Positions 48,840 to 60,739 of a stretch of DNA of 64,000 nt are shown here, piece by piece. Numbering within the stretch: position 1 is the first letter of the stretch; each line of letters begins with the position of its first letter. This DNA comes from Cannabis sativa (Eukaryota > Streptophyta > Magnoliopsida > Rosales > Cannabaceae). Made by a program: the position numbers and the translations under genes. Under the pieces are notes generated by a model, which was not told the origin of the DNA, did not search any database, and was given only the letters and a program-made list of their open reading frames with translations. The stretch covers positions 21,139,501-21,203,500 of the forward strand of contig NC_083609.1 of the NCBI RefSeq assembly GCF_029168945.1. Direction: 5' to 3'.

Positions 48840-51800
48840 TTTGACAAAACAGGATACTACAAAATAATAGAAATCAAAAAATAGAAATTAAATAATGGTT
48901 TAACACACAAAAACAATTCAGAAATTATAAGCACATAGCAAGTAGGAATGATATGAGAAAATACTTAAAAAATTCAATCCTAAATAATTTCCAAGGTTTT
49001 CAACAAACTGATATCAGTGTCCCGTTTAGGCGAGAGTCAAAGCTACCATCCATTGAATAGAGTTGTCAGCTCATCTAAAATGTTAAACATTCTAGAAACC
49101 TTTTATTCGATCAAGATCAGAATCCAGCGTTGTCCCATTTAGGCGAGAGTCAAGGCTATTCTATCTCATGAGCTTCTACCATTGTTTTCGCAATTTGCAA
49201 GTCAAATATGGTCGCCACCATTAGGGTGATCTATACCATATAAAACACTTACAAATCACTTATCATGCGAGATTAAACGGTGCGAAATTGCTAATGAACG
49301 TTCCTCCATTAGGGAGGATTACTCACTAAAACAAACGCGGTGTAAAACCCACAATGGAGATCGAATATCTTAATAATAATAAAGCTCATTATTTAAAATG
49401 TATTTTCTTTATTATTCTAATAAATAAATCTCATTAAATTCTATTTAAGAATTAAAATTCAAAAATAAGAATTTAATATAATATTTATAAAATTATACTT
49501 AGATGGTGATTGAAATAAAATTAATTATTTCCATCTTAGTAATAATCTTAAATATAAATATTAAGGAAATTAATTTAAGTTGAATTAAATAAATAATTAG
49601 CAACTTAAAAATTTCATTTGAGAATATATTTATTGGGTTCGAAAATTTAAAGTATATAAAAATACAATTTTCGAAAATAATAAAAATAGAAAAGAAATAC
49701 TTCAAGCAAAAATATCACCTATCTAGATATTCTTTTGACTAGTTAATTCAATTTCTAATAATATATATATATTTTAAATTCATTTATTAATCAATTAAAT
49801 GAAAAAATCATTGATTGTAGTTGGTCCAAGAATTAATTAAAATAAATAATTAATTTACAACCCAATCTATTTTTCAAGATAAAAAATTCGAAAATATTGC
49901 ATAAATAAAATGCAAATTTCGAAATTGATTAATAAAATAAAGAAAAAATATATATTTTGAAAATTATTTAAATTTAAGTTGAAAAATTAAATTTCAACCT
50001 AAAAATAATTTTCTATTTAATTAAGTGTCATGAAAAATCAATAAATATTTAAGTATCATGATGAAAATCAACTTAGATATTTAGATTTTTTTTTTTTCAA
50101 CTTAATTAAATGTATTAAATTCAAGAAATAAATAATTAAGTGTAGAGAAGGCTTAATTATTAATTTCTATTTAATACTAGGAAAAATATACTTAATAAAA
50201 TTGTACCAAAATTAATTATTTAAATAATTAATTTCACAAAGTATAATTTTCCTATTTAAATATTAGAAATAATAAGTAGTCTAGAAATTACTATCTAGAA
50301 AATATTTTATTTGACTAAGTATCTTTTCAAAATTTGAAAAATATCTAATTTAAGTTATATAGAAAAAATCTAAAACTTAAATAATTTCAAATCTAGATCT
50401 AATTAAATATCACAAATTAAGTTGTAACCACTTAATTTGAAGATATCTTTTTAAAGTTAATATTTGAAAAGATATTAACCAAAAAATATCTAAAATATTC
50501 AATTTTAAGTTAATATTTGAAAAGATATTAACTTAAAAAATATCTTAAGAATCTTTAATAACTAATGCCTAAGATTCCTCAACTTGATTTAAAATTTAAA
50601 TCAAATATTCAAATTTAAGTTAGATAAGAAAAATCAGTTGATACAACTAATTTATAACTTAAATAGGAATATTTAATTAAATAAGCTCCAGAAAGAATCT
50701 TAGTTAGTTAAAATTCTATATTTAATTAAATACAAGAAAAATACAAATAGTTTGTCTAGAAATAATATCTAAACTAAAAGTGTTTTTCTTAAAATTAACT
50801 TTAAAATATTAAAATAAAAATAAATTTCATATATTTTAAGAGTTAATTATGTTGCTAATTCAACTTTATTAGGTCAAACTAATGTAATTAACCTAGTATA
50901 GTTATTCAAATCAGGCAAATGGGCCTTCACAATTGGGGTAGTTCATGTGAGGGGGTGCTGGGTTCAGTATGTCGTACCCACTTCTACGGCTCCCAACTCT
51001 CACACAATGCCCAAAAGAGAGGAATTTAACCTTAAAATGAATAACTGTTATTAATTGAATAGGTCCAATAACTAAATGGACCTAAATAAAATCTATCATG
51101 GTGTGACATTTTATTTAGCAACAACCTATATGTATCTATATTAAAACAATAAACACATAGGCTCACACAGGCACACTTTGGATGGATCCTATCATGTTGC
51201 TAGGTCATACACAGATGAAAGAAGATTGTAAAATTTACCTGTTACAAATTATTAACTTGACCAAGGGAGCCATCAGATCATTAGATCTGGCAAAAAGTAA
51301 CCATGGCTATTTGCAATCAAGTAATAATAGGTTTTTAAAACTTACACACAAGCTAAAAACACATACTCCTGCAACAAGGTTAGCTGGATAGTTGGAAGTA
51401 GGATTTATTTAATTTTAAATAAATAATTTTCGAAATTAATAATTAAATAAAAAAAATTAATTAAAAAAAATATTTTAATTAATTTCGAAAAAAAAATAAA
51501 ATTTAAAAAAAAAATTAATTAATTTCGAAAATAAAATAAAAAATAAATTTAAATTTCGAAATTATTTAAAAAATAAATATTTAAAATTAAACCTACTATT
51601 TTGAAAACTTAGGTTTCAACCAACCTAAATATCATTTCAAAAATTTACTAACTACTTTTAAACATTAAATGTTATTTTAAAAATAAAAATTAAATAAAAA
51701 ATTAGAAAAGATAAAAGAAATATCTTTTCAGATTTTAAATTTAATTTGAATAAATAAAATAACAAAATTTAAAAGTTAGTAAAATATCTTATATCTATTT

Positions 51801-52545
51801 AAAATTACATGATTATAAAAATCTTATTTTAAATTTAAATATGGTCAAAATATCTAAAAAGATTTAATTAAAAAATCTTAAAAGATTAGATATTTTTTAA
51901 AATATCTTAAAAGATAAGATATTTTTAAAATATCTTAAAAGATATTATAAATATCTTAAAAGATATTATAAATATCTTATAAAATCTGACCTTAAATTTA
52001 AAAAAAATATAATCAAATTTAAAAAATAAGATAGATTTTTAAGCAAAAAGATAAATACTAATTCTATTCAAATTCAAATTACACTAATATCTTGAATTAA
52101 ATTAAAAAAAAAAATTAAATTAATTCAAAATGATAATTAGAATTGAATTAGGAATAGTAATAGTATATATACAAAACCATACAAAAAATTGGAAGTTAAT
52201 TCCATGAAAAAGTATGAAAAATTGAAGAAGAAAAAAAATTCGAAACTGTACGGACAGTTCTGCGATCGCAGGAAAATATCAGCACAGCCCCGATTTTGTC
52301 AAATCTTCAAAAAATCATAACTAATTCAAATAAAATCCAAATTGAGTTCTGTAAAAGGCTAACTTGCTTAATTTTTTTCATAATATCCAATAAAAATAAT
52401 TCCAGAAACGAAAGCACAATTATTTTTTACGAAAATTTCACAAACATCAATCAATCATCAAATAACACTCAATACAACATGATACAATCCAAAAAACATA
52501 CAAACAATCGTTTTAAAGTCCAAATTACATGTAAGTAAATCAATT
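48840..52545 (-). other. long 5' leader of copia C
   Basis: About 3.7 kb of AT-rich untranslated DNA. Conserved islands are the paired motif (49019-49040, 49132-49153), hairpins (49216-49228, 49302-49318), a tandem duplication of about 75 bp (50430-50540), the GC block (50921-51012) and AAGATATT-rich repeats (51870-51985). Near the primer site is a short cassette with TGCGATCGCA (52260-52270) where A and B have about 200 bp of GC-rich DNA. Confidence 0.7.
51870..51985. repeat. array of AAAATATCTTAAAAGATA units
   Basis: At least five near-copies of a palindromic AT word, ATATCTTAAAAGATAT, in tandem inside the leader of C. Confidence 0.7.
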
Positions 52546-52563
52546 ACCATGGCTCTGATACCA
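52546..52563 (-). other. primer binding site of copia C
   Basis: The minus strand reads TGGTATCAGAGCCATGG, a full match to the usual copia initiator-Met-tRNA primer site, two bases from the 5' LTR. Confidence 0.88.
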
Positions 52564-52565
52564 GT

Positions 52566-54475
52566 TGTTGGGAATTATTTTACCAGGATCTTAGATCTAC
52601 TCACAAGTATGTTTATTAACATCCTAAATATGAACTTTCTAAAACGATAAAATAAACACATATAAAGTTAAGAAAACCTTACATTGATGCAGCAAAATTA
52701 ATGTCTCCTTCCACTCAGATCTCTAACCCTTGATTCCTTTCTGTAGCAGAGTATAATCAAGATCTGAGCCCAAATGTCCTTCTTCTTCAAGTTTTGATCC
52801 TTCAAAGTCTTCCAATATATGATTGAGTTACTGCTTGCTGTGTGTGGGCACTTACTCTTTCACTAGGGTCACGAAAAAGATGAAGGGAAAAGAGAGAGAG
52901 GTATTTCGGCCAAGGAAGAAAGTGGGGAAGGCTCAGTTTTCTGAAGAGAGAAATTTCTGTGAGAAAGCTGATCTGAAAACTTATGTTGTGACTGAGCCAT
53001 CACTTTCTATTTATAGGCAACTACTAGGTTTAGGTTAGGATTTATTTGGCATTAAAATAATGAAAATATTAATTTGAAAAAGCCTTTTAAGTGGCCGGCC
53101 ATATGGTGTAAATGGGCCTCACTTAATTTTGCAATTTTATCAAATTTTATCTCTATTTTCTCAAAAATACAAATTTTCCAATTCTAACCTTTTAAATGCC
53201 AGAACTAATTATTTAATAATTAAAATACATTATTAAATAATATTTTCATTTAATTTAATTATTAATTAGACATAAAAAGTCCATTAATAAATAAATAAAC
53301 CTAGAAAACTCTTTTCTTTACAATTTCACCCATGCTTAGTGAAAATTCATAAAATTAGACATAGTCTAACTTTAGAATTATAATTGATCAATCACGAATC
53401 AATTAATGAGTCTTACAAGCAGAATGTTCTCAACTAGAATGGGGACCATGGATCTATATGCTGAGCTTCCAATAAGTGAACCAAATTTACCAAGTAAATT
53501 CCTACTTATTAATTCTTCGTTGAATCCACTCTTAGAACTTAGAATTGCACTCTCAGACTTATATAGAGCATATTGTATGTTTCACGATACCAATATACTA
53601 TCTCATTTAACCATTGTTATAATCTTATTGTGATTTAAAGATCCTCTATATAGATGATTTACATCGAGATGGGATTTCTTTACCGTTCTCACCCCTCAAT
53701 GTATTTTGCCCCTTAAAACACTTAGCTACCTGTAAATGGTGTTTAGTGATCTAATAATTAGTCAGTTAAACAAGAGCTCATCCATTTACTTCTATTTGCT
53801 AAGCTCGAAGGGAATCATCACTTGACTTCTATACACCAGTAGAAGCTATAGATTCCATATTTATGTTCAGCACTCCCACTCAATCATACTATCATGTTCT
53901 CGAAATATACGTATCACCCTGACCCGAAAGTAGGCTTAACTAATAAATCTAAGAACATGAATAGCACTCCTGAGTTGAGCCCAAGCATATCAGGATTTAG
54001 ATTCTTTTAATCTTAAGATCAACTACTGATATTGACTTGGAAAGATATGTATAACGGTAAGTTTGTAATATCTTAACTTAGTTGCAATATCGGTCCAGTC
54101 CAATGTATACTCCATACATTCGAAACTAGTATACTTTACTAATGTCCTGGAAAGAACATAACACTTACTCCAAGTGTAAGTACACATCATCGCTGATTAT
54201 CACATTAGTGTAAATCCAATAACACTGATGAAACAGGGACCAAAACTTTTGATTCATATGATCACAATCACATTCCACTGTGTTGACGATACTGTAATTG
54301 TGAATAAACATATGATCTGGATTTAACTGATTTTGTGTGTATGAATGTAATAAACATATTAAACATATTAAACCATTAGCATGTTAAATTCATGCAAACA
54401 TCAATCACTTCAAATTTCTTATATTGATAACTAATCAGATTGTAAAGAGTTTTATTTAGAGCATAAAACCCAACA
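52566..54475 (-). repeat. 5' LTR of copia C
   Basis: 1,910 bp, TGTTGGGAATTATTTTACC to AAAACCCAACA, followed by GACAT. The 75-codon frames at 53406-53633 and 45088-45315 are identical because both lie in the LTR; they are not genes. Confidence 0.92.
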
Positions 54476-55431
54476 GACATAACTGGGTTAGACCTGGTAT
54501 ATATCACTAAGATAAACCACTGAAAGAACGTAATACATGGATTACATATATTCACGAATAGGGTTATGCGAGCAAGGCATAACCAGGTTAGGCTCGGTAA
54601 CCAGAACCGAGGTAAACCCTACTGAGGCCTTATTGTATATAGACGTGTGAGTGCAACACGTAGGTCTACGCCACGTAGACATAAATAGGCATGTGAGCGT
54701 AACATGCAGGCCTATAGCAAATAGACAAATATTGCAGTGGCACCAATGATTATGTGTTACATATTGAGATTAAGGGTTATGCGTCAAGGCATAATCAAGT
54801 TGGACTCGGTAACCAGAACCGAGATGAGCTATTCTAAGGCGTTATTATAATTAGACGTGTGAGAGCAACACGTAGGTCTACGCCACGTAGATATAAATAG
54901 ATGTGTGAGCGCAACACATAGGCCTACGCCACGTAGACATAAATAGGCATGTGAGTGTGACATGCAGGTCTGTGACATACAGACGTATATGAATGGCATT
55001 ACTGTTTAGATAGCATGATGAGTATATTATATTTGTTGTGATTTATACTGTCTTGCTGGGCTTGGCTCACGGGTGCTCTACTTTGCAAGAAAGGGTAAGT
55101 CAGTGGCTGATCAACCATGAGTTTGAGGAGCAAGATGAAGAATGTACATGTTCAAGCCATATCAGACCATGCGGGTTAAGGGTCTAACAGTGTTGACTTT
55201 TGTATTCTGTTTTGCCGCTTAGGTCGGCTAGTAAGAAAGAATTTGTAATAAGTTTGTAAATATTTTTGGGATCCCAACTATTTTTAAAAGTTTAAATATA
55301 TTACAAGTTTATTTTCAGTCTGTTTAATATAAAAGTTTAAATTCTGCGCTATTTTAATTAGTAATCTCAATTAGGGGATTAGGGTTTCATAAGCATTTTG
55401 GGTAGCGTGCCTAATTATTTAGGGCGTTACA
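54476..55431 (+). repeat. 5' LTR of G, second part, with tandem repeats
   Basis: Continues G's LTR after the C insertion. It holds tandem units of about 200 bp with AAGGCATAA...CTCGGTAACCAGAACCGAG (54570-54620, 54790-54830) and shorter units with ACGTGTGAG..CAACACGTAGG (54645-54700, 54855-54990). Ends GGGCGTTACA. The first 91 bases also occur left of C. Confidence 0.7.
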
Positions 55432-55434
55432 ATT

Positions 55435-55453
55435 TGGTATTAGAGCGCCAAGG
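55435..55453 (+). other. primer binding site of G
   Basis: TGGTATTAGAGCGCCAAGG, similar to the initiator Met-tRNA site TGGTATCAGAGC, three bases from the LTR end. Confidence 0.65.
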
Positions 55454-55763
55454 TTTTTAAACTTCCTGTAGACCGAGCGAACATGTTTATTCGTCGTCAG
55501 TGATAAGCTCGACTCATGGTGCAGTAAGTATTGAGAGTAAATACTTGACTGTTTTTGTGATCATCTGTTTACCGCTTTCCATTTTAAGCAGTATGCAAGC
55601 ATCTAGAGTATTTATGTGTTATGTGGTGCCATGCTTTAAATGCTATTTGATTAGTGAATATTTATGTGTGGTAAATAGATGAGTTAGGGTTTAAGGCAAT
55701 AAGTGCGTAAGTGTGGTATTGGTGCTTAACTCGCTAGGGTTGTTGATTACATGGGTACTAGTA

Positions 55764-56848
55764 ATGGACCCTCCATAATCATCCAGACCACAGGGCGAGC
55801 AAGTAGAGACTGGGGCTACCCGAACCGATCCACCAGCACCGCCTCCACCTCCACAAAATCCGGGGGATAACGCGGGGGCTTTTAATGCTAATCCTCCTGC
55901 TGACTGGCAGCAGATGTTTCAAGAAATGCGAAGTGTCATACTTCGTCAAGAGGAAGAGTTGCGACGGTTAAGGCAACCGGCACCGGCTGCCCCTGTTGAT
56001 TAAGTGTTACCACCAGCACCTGTGCCAGTGGTGGGTAACTAGGGGTTTGTTATGCCGCATAGAGACTCGGTATTTGAACAGTTTGTGAAGCTGCAACCTC
56101 CGGCTTTTCTGGGAGGCATTGATATTATTAAGGTCGATCAGTGGATGAGCACTATAACCCGTATCCTCGATAATATGGGGGTGACGGGAACTGAGAGGGT
56201 GAATTGTGCGGCCTTTATGTTTCAAGATCATGCCCGCGTCTGGTGGGACATAGTGAATCAAACTCGGGATGTCAGTGTGATGTCATGGGAAGAGTTTAAG
56301 AAGCTTTTTAAAGAAAAGTTCTATAATATGGCTGTAAGGACTTCACACCAAGAAGATTTTGTGAAGTTGACTCAGGGGAAAATGTCTGTGGCCGAGTATA
56401 CTCTGGAATTCGATCGGTTATCTAAATTTGCTGGTGATCTGGTGCCTACAGATTTCACCAGAAATATGTGAGAGGATTGAATGCCACAATAAGTCGGGAC
56501 TTGAAGATTACCACTTCACATGACACTTTGTACAAGAAAGTGGTAGAGCTAGCCTTGATTGCTGAGGAGGCTGAGCAACATGTTGCGAAAGAGCAGACGG
56601 TAAAGGATGCCATCATGGCATCGAATCCTCCTGCTAGTGGTAATGTCAGTAAGGGGACCGACGGTGGAAACCCTGATCACAAACGGAAGGTTGAGGCTTC
56701 CGGAGCATCAGGGGGTAACAGAAAGTTCTGGGGAAATAGAGGTGGCCGCCAGGGCCGCGGGTCCTCAATCCAATCTTATCCCGAGTGTCCTAAATGCAAG
56801 AAGCACCATTCGAGTGAGTGTCGGGCCAAGGATGCATACTATATTTGA
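55764..56848 (+). pseudogene. Ty3 gag of element G, broken
   Basis: The frame from ATG 55764 (MDPP) has three early stops. It includes a Pro-rich segment (DPPAPPPPPQNPG) and a coiled-coil-like MFQEMRSVILRQEEELRRL. The retrotransposon gag domain follows (FLGGIDIIKVDQWMSTITRI, AAFMFQDHARVWWDIV, WEEFKKLFKEKFY, VAEYTLEFDRLSKFA). A one-base shift near 56460 moves into RGLNATISRDLKI. It ends in a basic Gly-rich tail and a zinc-knuckle-like CPKCKKHHSSEC (56790-56825). Dead as a single protein. Confidence 0.82.
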
Positions 56849-58802
56849 TATGGATTTGATGAACCGGGTGTTTAAGGATTACCTGGATTAGTTCGTGATT
56901 GTATTCATTGATGACATTTTGGGGTACTCTGAGACAGAAGAAGAGCATGAGTTGCATCTCAGAGCGGTTTTGCAAAGATTATGGGATCATGGTGGATCCG
57001 GCCAAAATTGAAGCTGTTCGGGAATGGCCAGCACCGAAATCAGCTACAGAGGTTAGAAGTTTTTTGGGTTTGGCTAGGTATTATCGTCGGTTCGTTGAGG
57101 GTTTCTCAAAGATTGCTGTACACTTAACGGAGCTAACCCGAAAGAACCAGAAGTTTGTTTGGACTGATCGGTGTGAGAAAAGTTTCCTGGAGTTAAAGCA
57201 ACGCTTGATTACCGCTCCTATACTAACTCTTCCTTCAGTTAAGGAAAAGTTTGTGGTATATTGTGATGCCTCGAGACAGGGTCTCGGCTGTGTGCTTATG
57301 CAGGCTGGGAGGGTAATAGCGTATGCTTCTCGGCAGTTAAAGGAGTACGAGCAAAGGTACCCTACTCACGATTTAGAACTCGCAGCAAAGGTATTTGCGC
57401 TAAAGATTTGGCAGCATTACCTTTATGGCGGGAAATGTGAGATATACACTGATCAAAAGAGTTTGAAATACTTCTTTACCCAGAAAGACCTGAATATGAG
57501 ACAGAGGCGTTGGCTAGAGTTGGTGAAGGATTATGATTGTGAAATCCTTTATCATCCTGGTAAGCCCAACATGGTTGTTGATGCCTTAAGTAGAAAGGGT
57601 CAGAGTCAGTTGAGTACTATGAACCAAATCTCTCAACAGTTAGCAAATGAAATGACTCGAGCTCAGATTGAGTTGGTTGTGGGGCAATTGGCTAATATTA
57701 CCCTGTAATCCACTCTTCTATAGAGAATTAAAGAATTAAAGAAGCACAAAAGCAAGATTCAGAATTGATAAAAACCCGAGTTAGGGTTTCGGCTGGGAAG
57801 GCTAGTGATTTCTCAGTGGATGAAACAGGAATGTTGAGATTTGGAAGTCGAGTTTGTGTGCCTATGGATGAGAACATCAAGAAAGAGATCATGGATGAGT
57901 CTCACACGACTCCTTATTCGGTTCATCCAGGGTCAACGAAGATGTACCAAGACCTGGAAGCCATGTTCTGGTAGCCAGGCATGAAGAACGACATTGCTGA
58001 ATATGTTGCAAAGTGCCTTACTTGTCAACAAGTGAAGGCTGAACATCAGCGACCTGCAGGGTTGCTGCAACAACTAAACATACCAGGGTGGAAATGGGAG
58101 GACATTGCTATGGACTTCGTGGTAGGTATGCCTAGAACCACGGGACAATTTGACTCTGTGTGGGTCATAGTAGGCAGGTTTACAAAGTTAGCTCACTTTT
58201 TACCTGTTCAGACGAATTTCTCCATTGATCACTATGCTGAGTTGTATGTCAGAGAAATTATTCGTCTTCATGGTGTCCCAAAGTACATTATTTCGAATAG
58301 ATATCTGAAGTTTACATCAAGATTCTGGGAGAATCTACATCGAGCTATGGGTACTTAGTTAAAGTTCAGCACGGCATTTCATCCTCAGACGGATGGGCAA
58401 TCTGAGAGGACTATACAGAAATTAAAAGACATGCTACGGGCATGTGTGCTTGACTTTGAGGGATCATGGGTAAAGTACCTTCCCCTGATCGAGTTCTCTT
58501 ATAATAACAGCTATCAAGCAACAATCGGGATGGCCCCTTATGAGCTTTTATATGGAAGAAAGTGTAGATCGCCCATTCACTGGGATGAAGTGGGTGAAAG
58601 AAAGTTTTTGGGTCCCGAAGCTGTTCAGAAAACAAGTGAGGCAGTTAACAAGATTAGAGCGCGAATGCTCGCGGCTCAGAGTAGGCAGAAGAGTTATGCC
58701 GATCCAAAGCGTCGAGATATTGATTTTCAGGTCGGGGACCTGGTATTTCTCCGAATATCTCCGATGAAAGGCATGAAACGCTTTGGGAAGAAAGGAAAAC
58801 TT
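56849..58802 (+). pseudogene. Ty3 pol of element G: RT remnant, RNase H, integrase
   Basis: Right after the gag zinc knuckle the sequence jumps to RT residues MDLMNRVFKDYLD and [10 protein letters not shown], so the protease and first half of RT are deleted. A second deletion (about 56970) joins LRAVLQRL to [12 protein letters not shown]. RNase H is well preserved ([52 protein letters not shown]). In integrase, the zinc domain (HTTPYSVHPG...CLTCQQVK) is kept and the core begins WEDIAMDFVVG. The second catalytic site normally SDRD reads SNRY. Stops lie at 57972 (TAG) and 58357 (TAG). The frame ends at LRISPMKGMKRFGKKGKLC, where E is inserted. Confidence 0.85.
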
Positions 58803-60714
58803 TGTTGGAAATTATTTTACCAGGATCTAGATTTACTAACAAGTATGTTGGATTAACAACCTAATATGAATTCTAAAACAATGAAAATAAACACATATAA
58901 AGTTAGAAAACCTTACAGTGGGTGCAGCGGAATAATATGACTCATTCCGTTCAGATCTCTAGCCCTTGATTCCTTTCTGTAGCAGAGCATCACCAAGATT
59001 TGAACCTGGATCTTCTTTTCTCCTTCTTTGATGCAGAAATTCCATAGTCTTCCATACTATGATTGAGATACCACTTGATGTGTGTGGGCACTACTCATCT
59101 CACAAGGATTTCGAAATTTCTCTCTATTTTTATCTCTTAATTTCGTGGCTTTTCATCCATACAAGAGAAGAGAGCAAGGTTCCTTTATATAGGGAAAAAG
59201 GAGAGCACAACTTTCTAAATAAAACAGTTTCCTTAATTACTGTGTAATCAATTAACTGCCTTATTTAGTGTAATCCACCACTTTCCTATTATAGCTAGGC
59301 TTTGATTAGCAATTACATGGCAATTAAAAAATAAAAATAATAATTGGGAAACACAAAGGAGTGCTCGGCCATAGAGGGAAATGGGCCTCACTTGGATTTT
59401 GCAGTTTCCTCAATTTTATTTCTATTTCTCCAAAAATGCCATTTTTCCAATTCTAATAATTTAAATGCCAAAACTAATTATTTAATAACTAAAATAGATT
59501 ATTAAATAATATTGTCATTTAAAATAATTATTAATTAGACATACAAAGTCTCTTAATTAATAATTAAACCTAGAAACTCTTTTCTTTACGATTTCATCCT
59601 TAAACTGTGAGAATTCATAAAGTAGACATAGTCTAACTTTTAGAATTATAATTGATTAATTAAAATCAATTAACTGAGTCTTACAAGCAGTATGGCCTCA
59701 ACTAGTATGGGGACCATGGGTCTATATAACCGAGCTTCCAATAAGTCGAACCGAATTTACCAAGTAAATTCCCTAACTTATTAATTCCTCATTGAATCCA
59801 CACTTAGAACTTGGAATTGCACTCTCAGTCATATAGAAACGCTCTATATGTTCCACGATATAGACACGTCATTAGTTATCCATTGTTATAACCCTAATGT
59901 GATCAATGATCCTCTATATAGATGATTTACACTGTACAGGGATTAAATTACCGTAACACCCTACAATGTATTTTATCCTTAAAACACTTAACCCTGTATA
60001 AATGATATTTCACCTAAGTGAAATGAGATCTCCACCATTTATCTTCGTTTGGTTAAGCTCGAAGGAAATCATCCTTTACTTCTATTTGCCAAATAGAAGC
60101 TATAGATTCCATATTTATGTTAGCGCTCCCCCACTCAATTGTATTACCGTGTTCCCAAAATGTACGTATTACCCTGATACAAAACTGGGCTTAACTATCA
60201 AATCAAAGAACACGAATAACACTCTTGAAATTGAGCCTAACCATATCAAGATTTCGATCATGTGATCTAGGATCAACAGTTGATATTGAATTGAATAGAT
60301 ATTACGGTAAATTTCAAAATCTAATTCAAAGTTCAATATCGGTCCATTCCAATGCATACTCCATGCATCCGATACTGGTAAACTTTGCCAATGTCCTGGA
60401 AAGGACATAACACTTTTCCAAGGTATAAGAATACCTATCGCTGATTATACCATGTCAGTCTAAATCCAGTGTTCTGACAAATCAGGGAATCTACTTTTGA
60501 ACATATAATAAAGATTATATTCCACTGTGCTGACAACACTATAATCTTTAACCAACTCATATGTTCTGGACTTAAAAAGAATTCATACATTATATACCTA
60601 TAATCATGAAATAAATCATGTGAACCATGCAACATAAAATGTTATTTCTGATCTTTATTAATAAGTAAATCTGATTATATGAAATGAGTTTTATTTAGGG
60701 CATAAAACCCAACA
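58803..60714 (-). repeat. 3' LTR of copia E
   Basis: 1,912 bp, TGTTGGAAATTATTTTACC to AAAACCCAACA. Clearly homologous to the other LTRs but the most diverged of the minus-strand copies. Confidence 0.88.
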
Positions 60715-60725
60715 AACTCCCACTT
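60715..60725 (-). other. polypurine tract of copia E
   Basis: Sense strand AAGTGGGAGTT beside the 3' LTR, same as in A and C. Confidence 0.7.
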
Positions 60726-60739
60726 GCACTAATATAAAA

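Larger units (their letters stand above)
44604..54475 (-). mobile_element. copia-like element C, with truncated left LTR
   Basis: Minus strand. The right (5') LTR is complete, 52566-54475. The left (3') LTR is 44604-46157 and lacks its first 356 bp. Over the shared 1,554 bp the two LTRs have identical length and about a dozen differences, under 1%. The 5-bp target duplication is GACAT (54476-54480 and 44513-44517). It carries a perfect primer site, long leader, intact gag, eroded pol and polypurine tract. It lies in the LTR of G. Confidence 0.9.
42718..58802 (+). mobile_element. Ty3/gypsy element G (Tekay/Del-like), interrupted by C and E
   Basis: 5' LTR from TGTAATACTTGG (42718) to GGGCGTTACA (55431), interrupted by copia C. 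Primer-site-like TGGTATTAGAGCGCCAAGG is at 55435. Gag starts at 55764. Pol carries RT remnant, RNase H and integrase up to 58802, where E is inserted. Domain order RT-RH-IN and the sequence type fit a Ty3 chromovirus. The rest of pol and the 3' LTR lie beyond E, outside the window. Confidence 0.8.

Noticed and set aside
45088..53633. Identical 75-codon frames at 45088-45315 and 53406-53633, plus a relative at 6615-6842
   Set aside because: All lie at the same place in LTRs of copies A and C. Identity comes from LTR identity, and no protein similarity is apparent.
56849..58802. Integrated pararetrovirus
   Set aside because: Integrase and Ty3-type gag are present, and the element has LTRs and a primer site, so it is an LTR retrotransposon.
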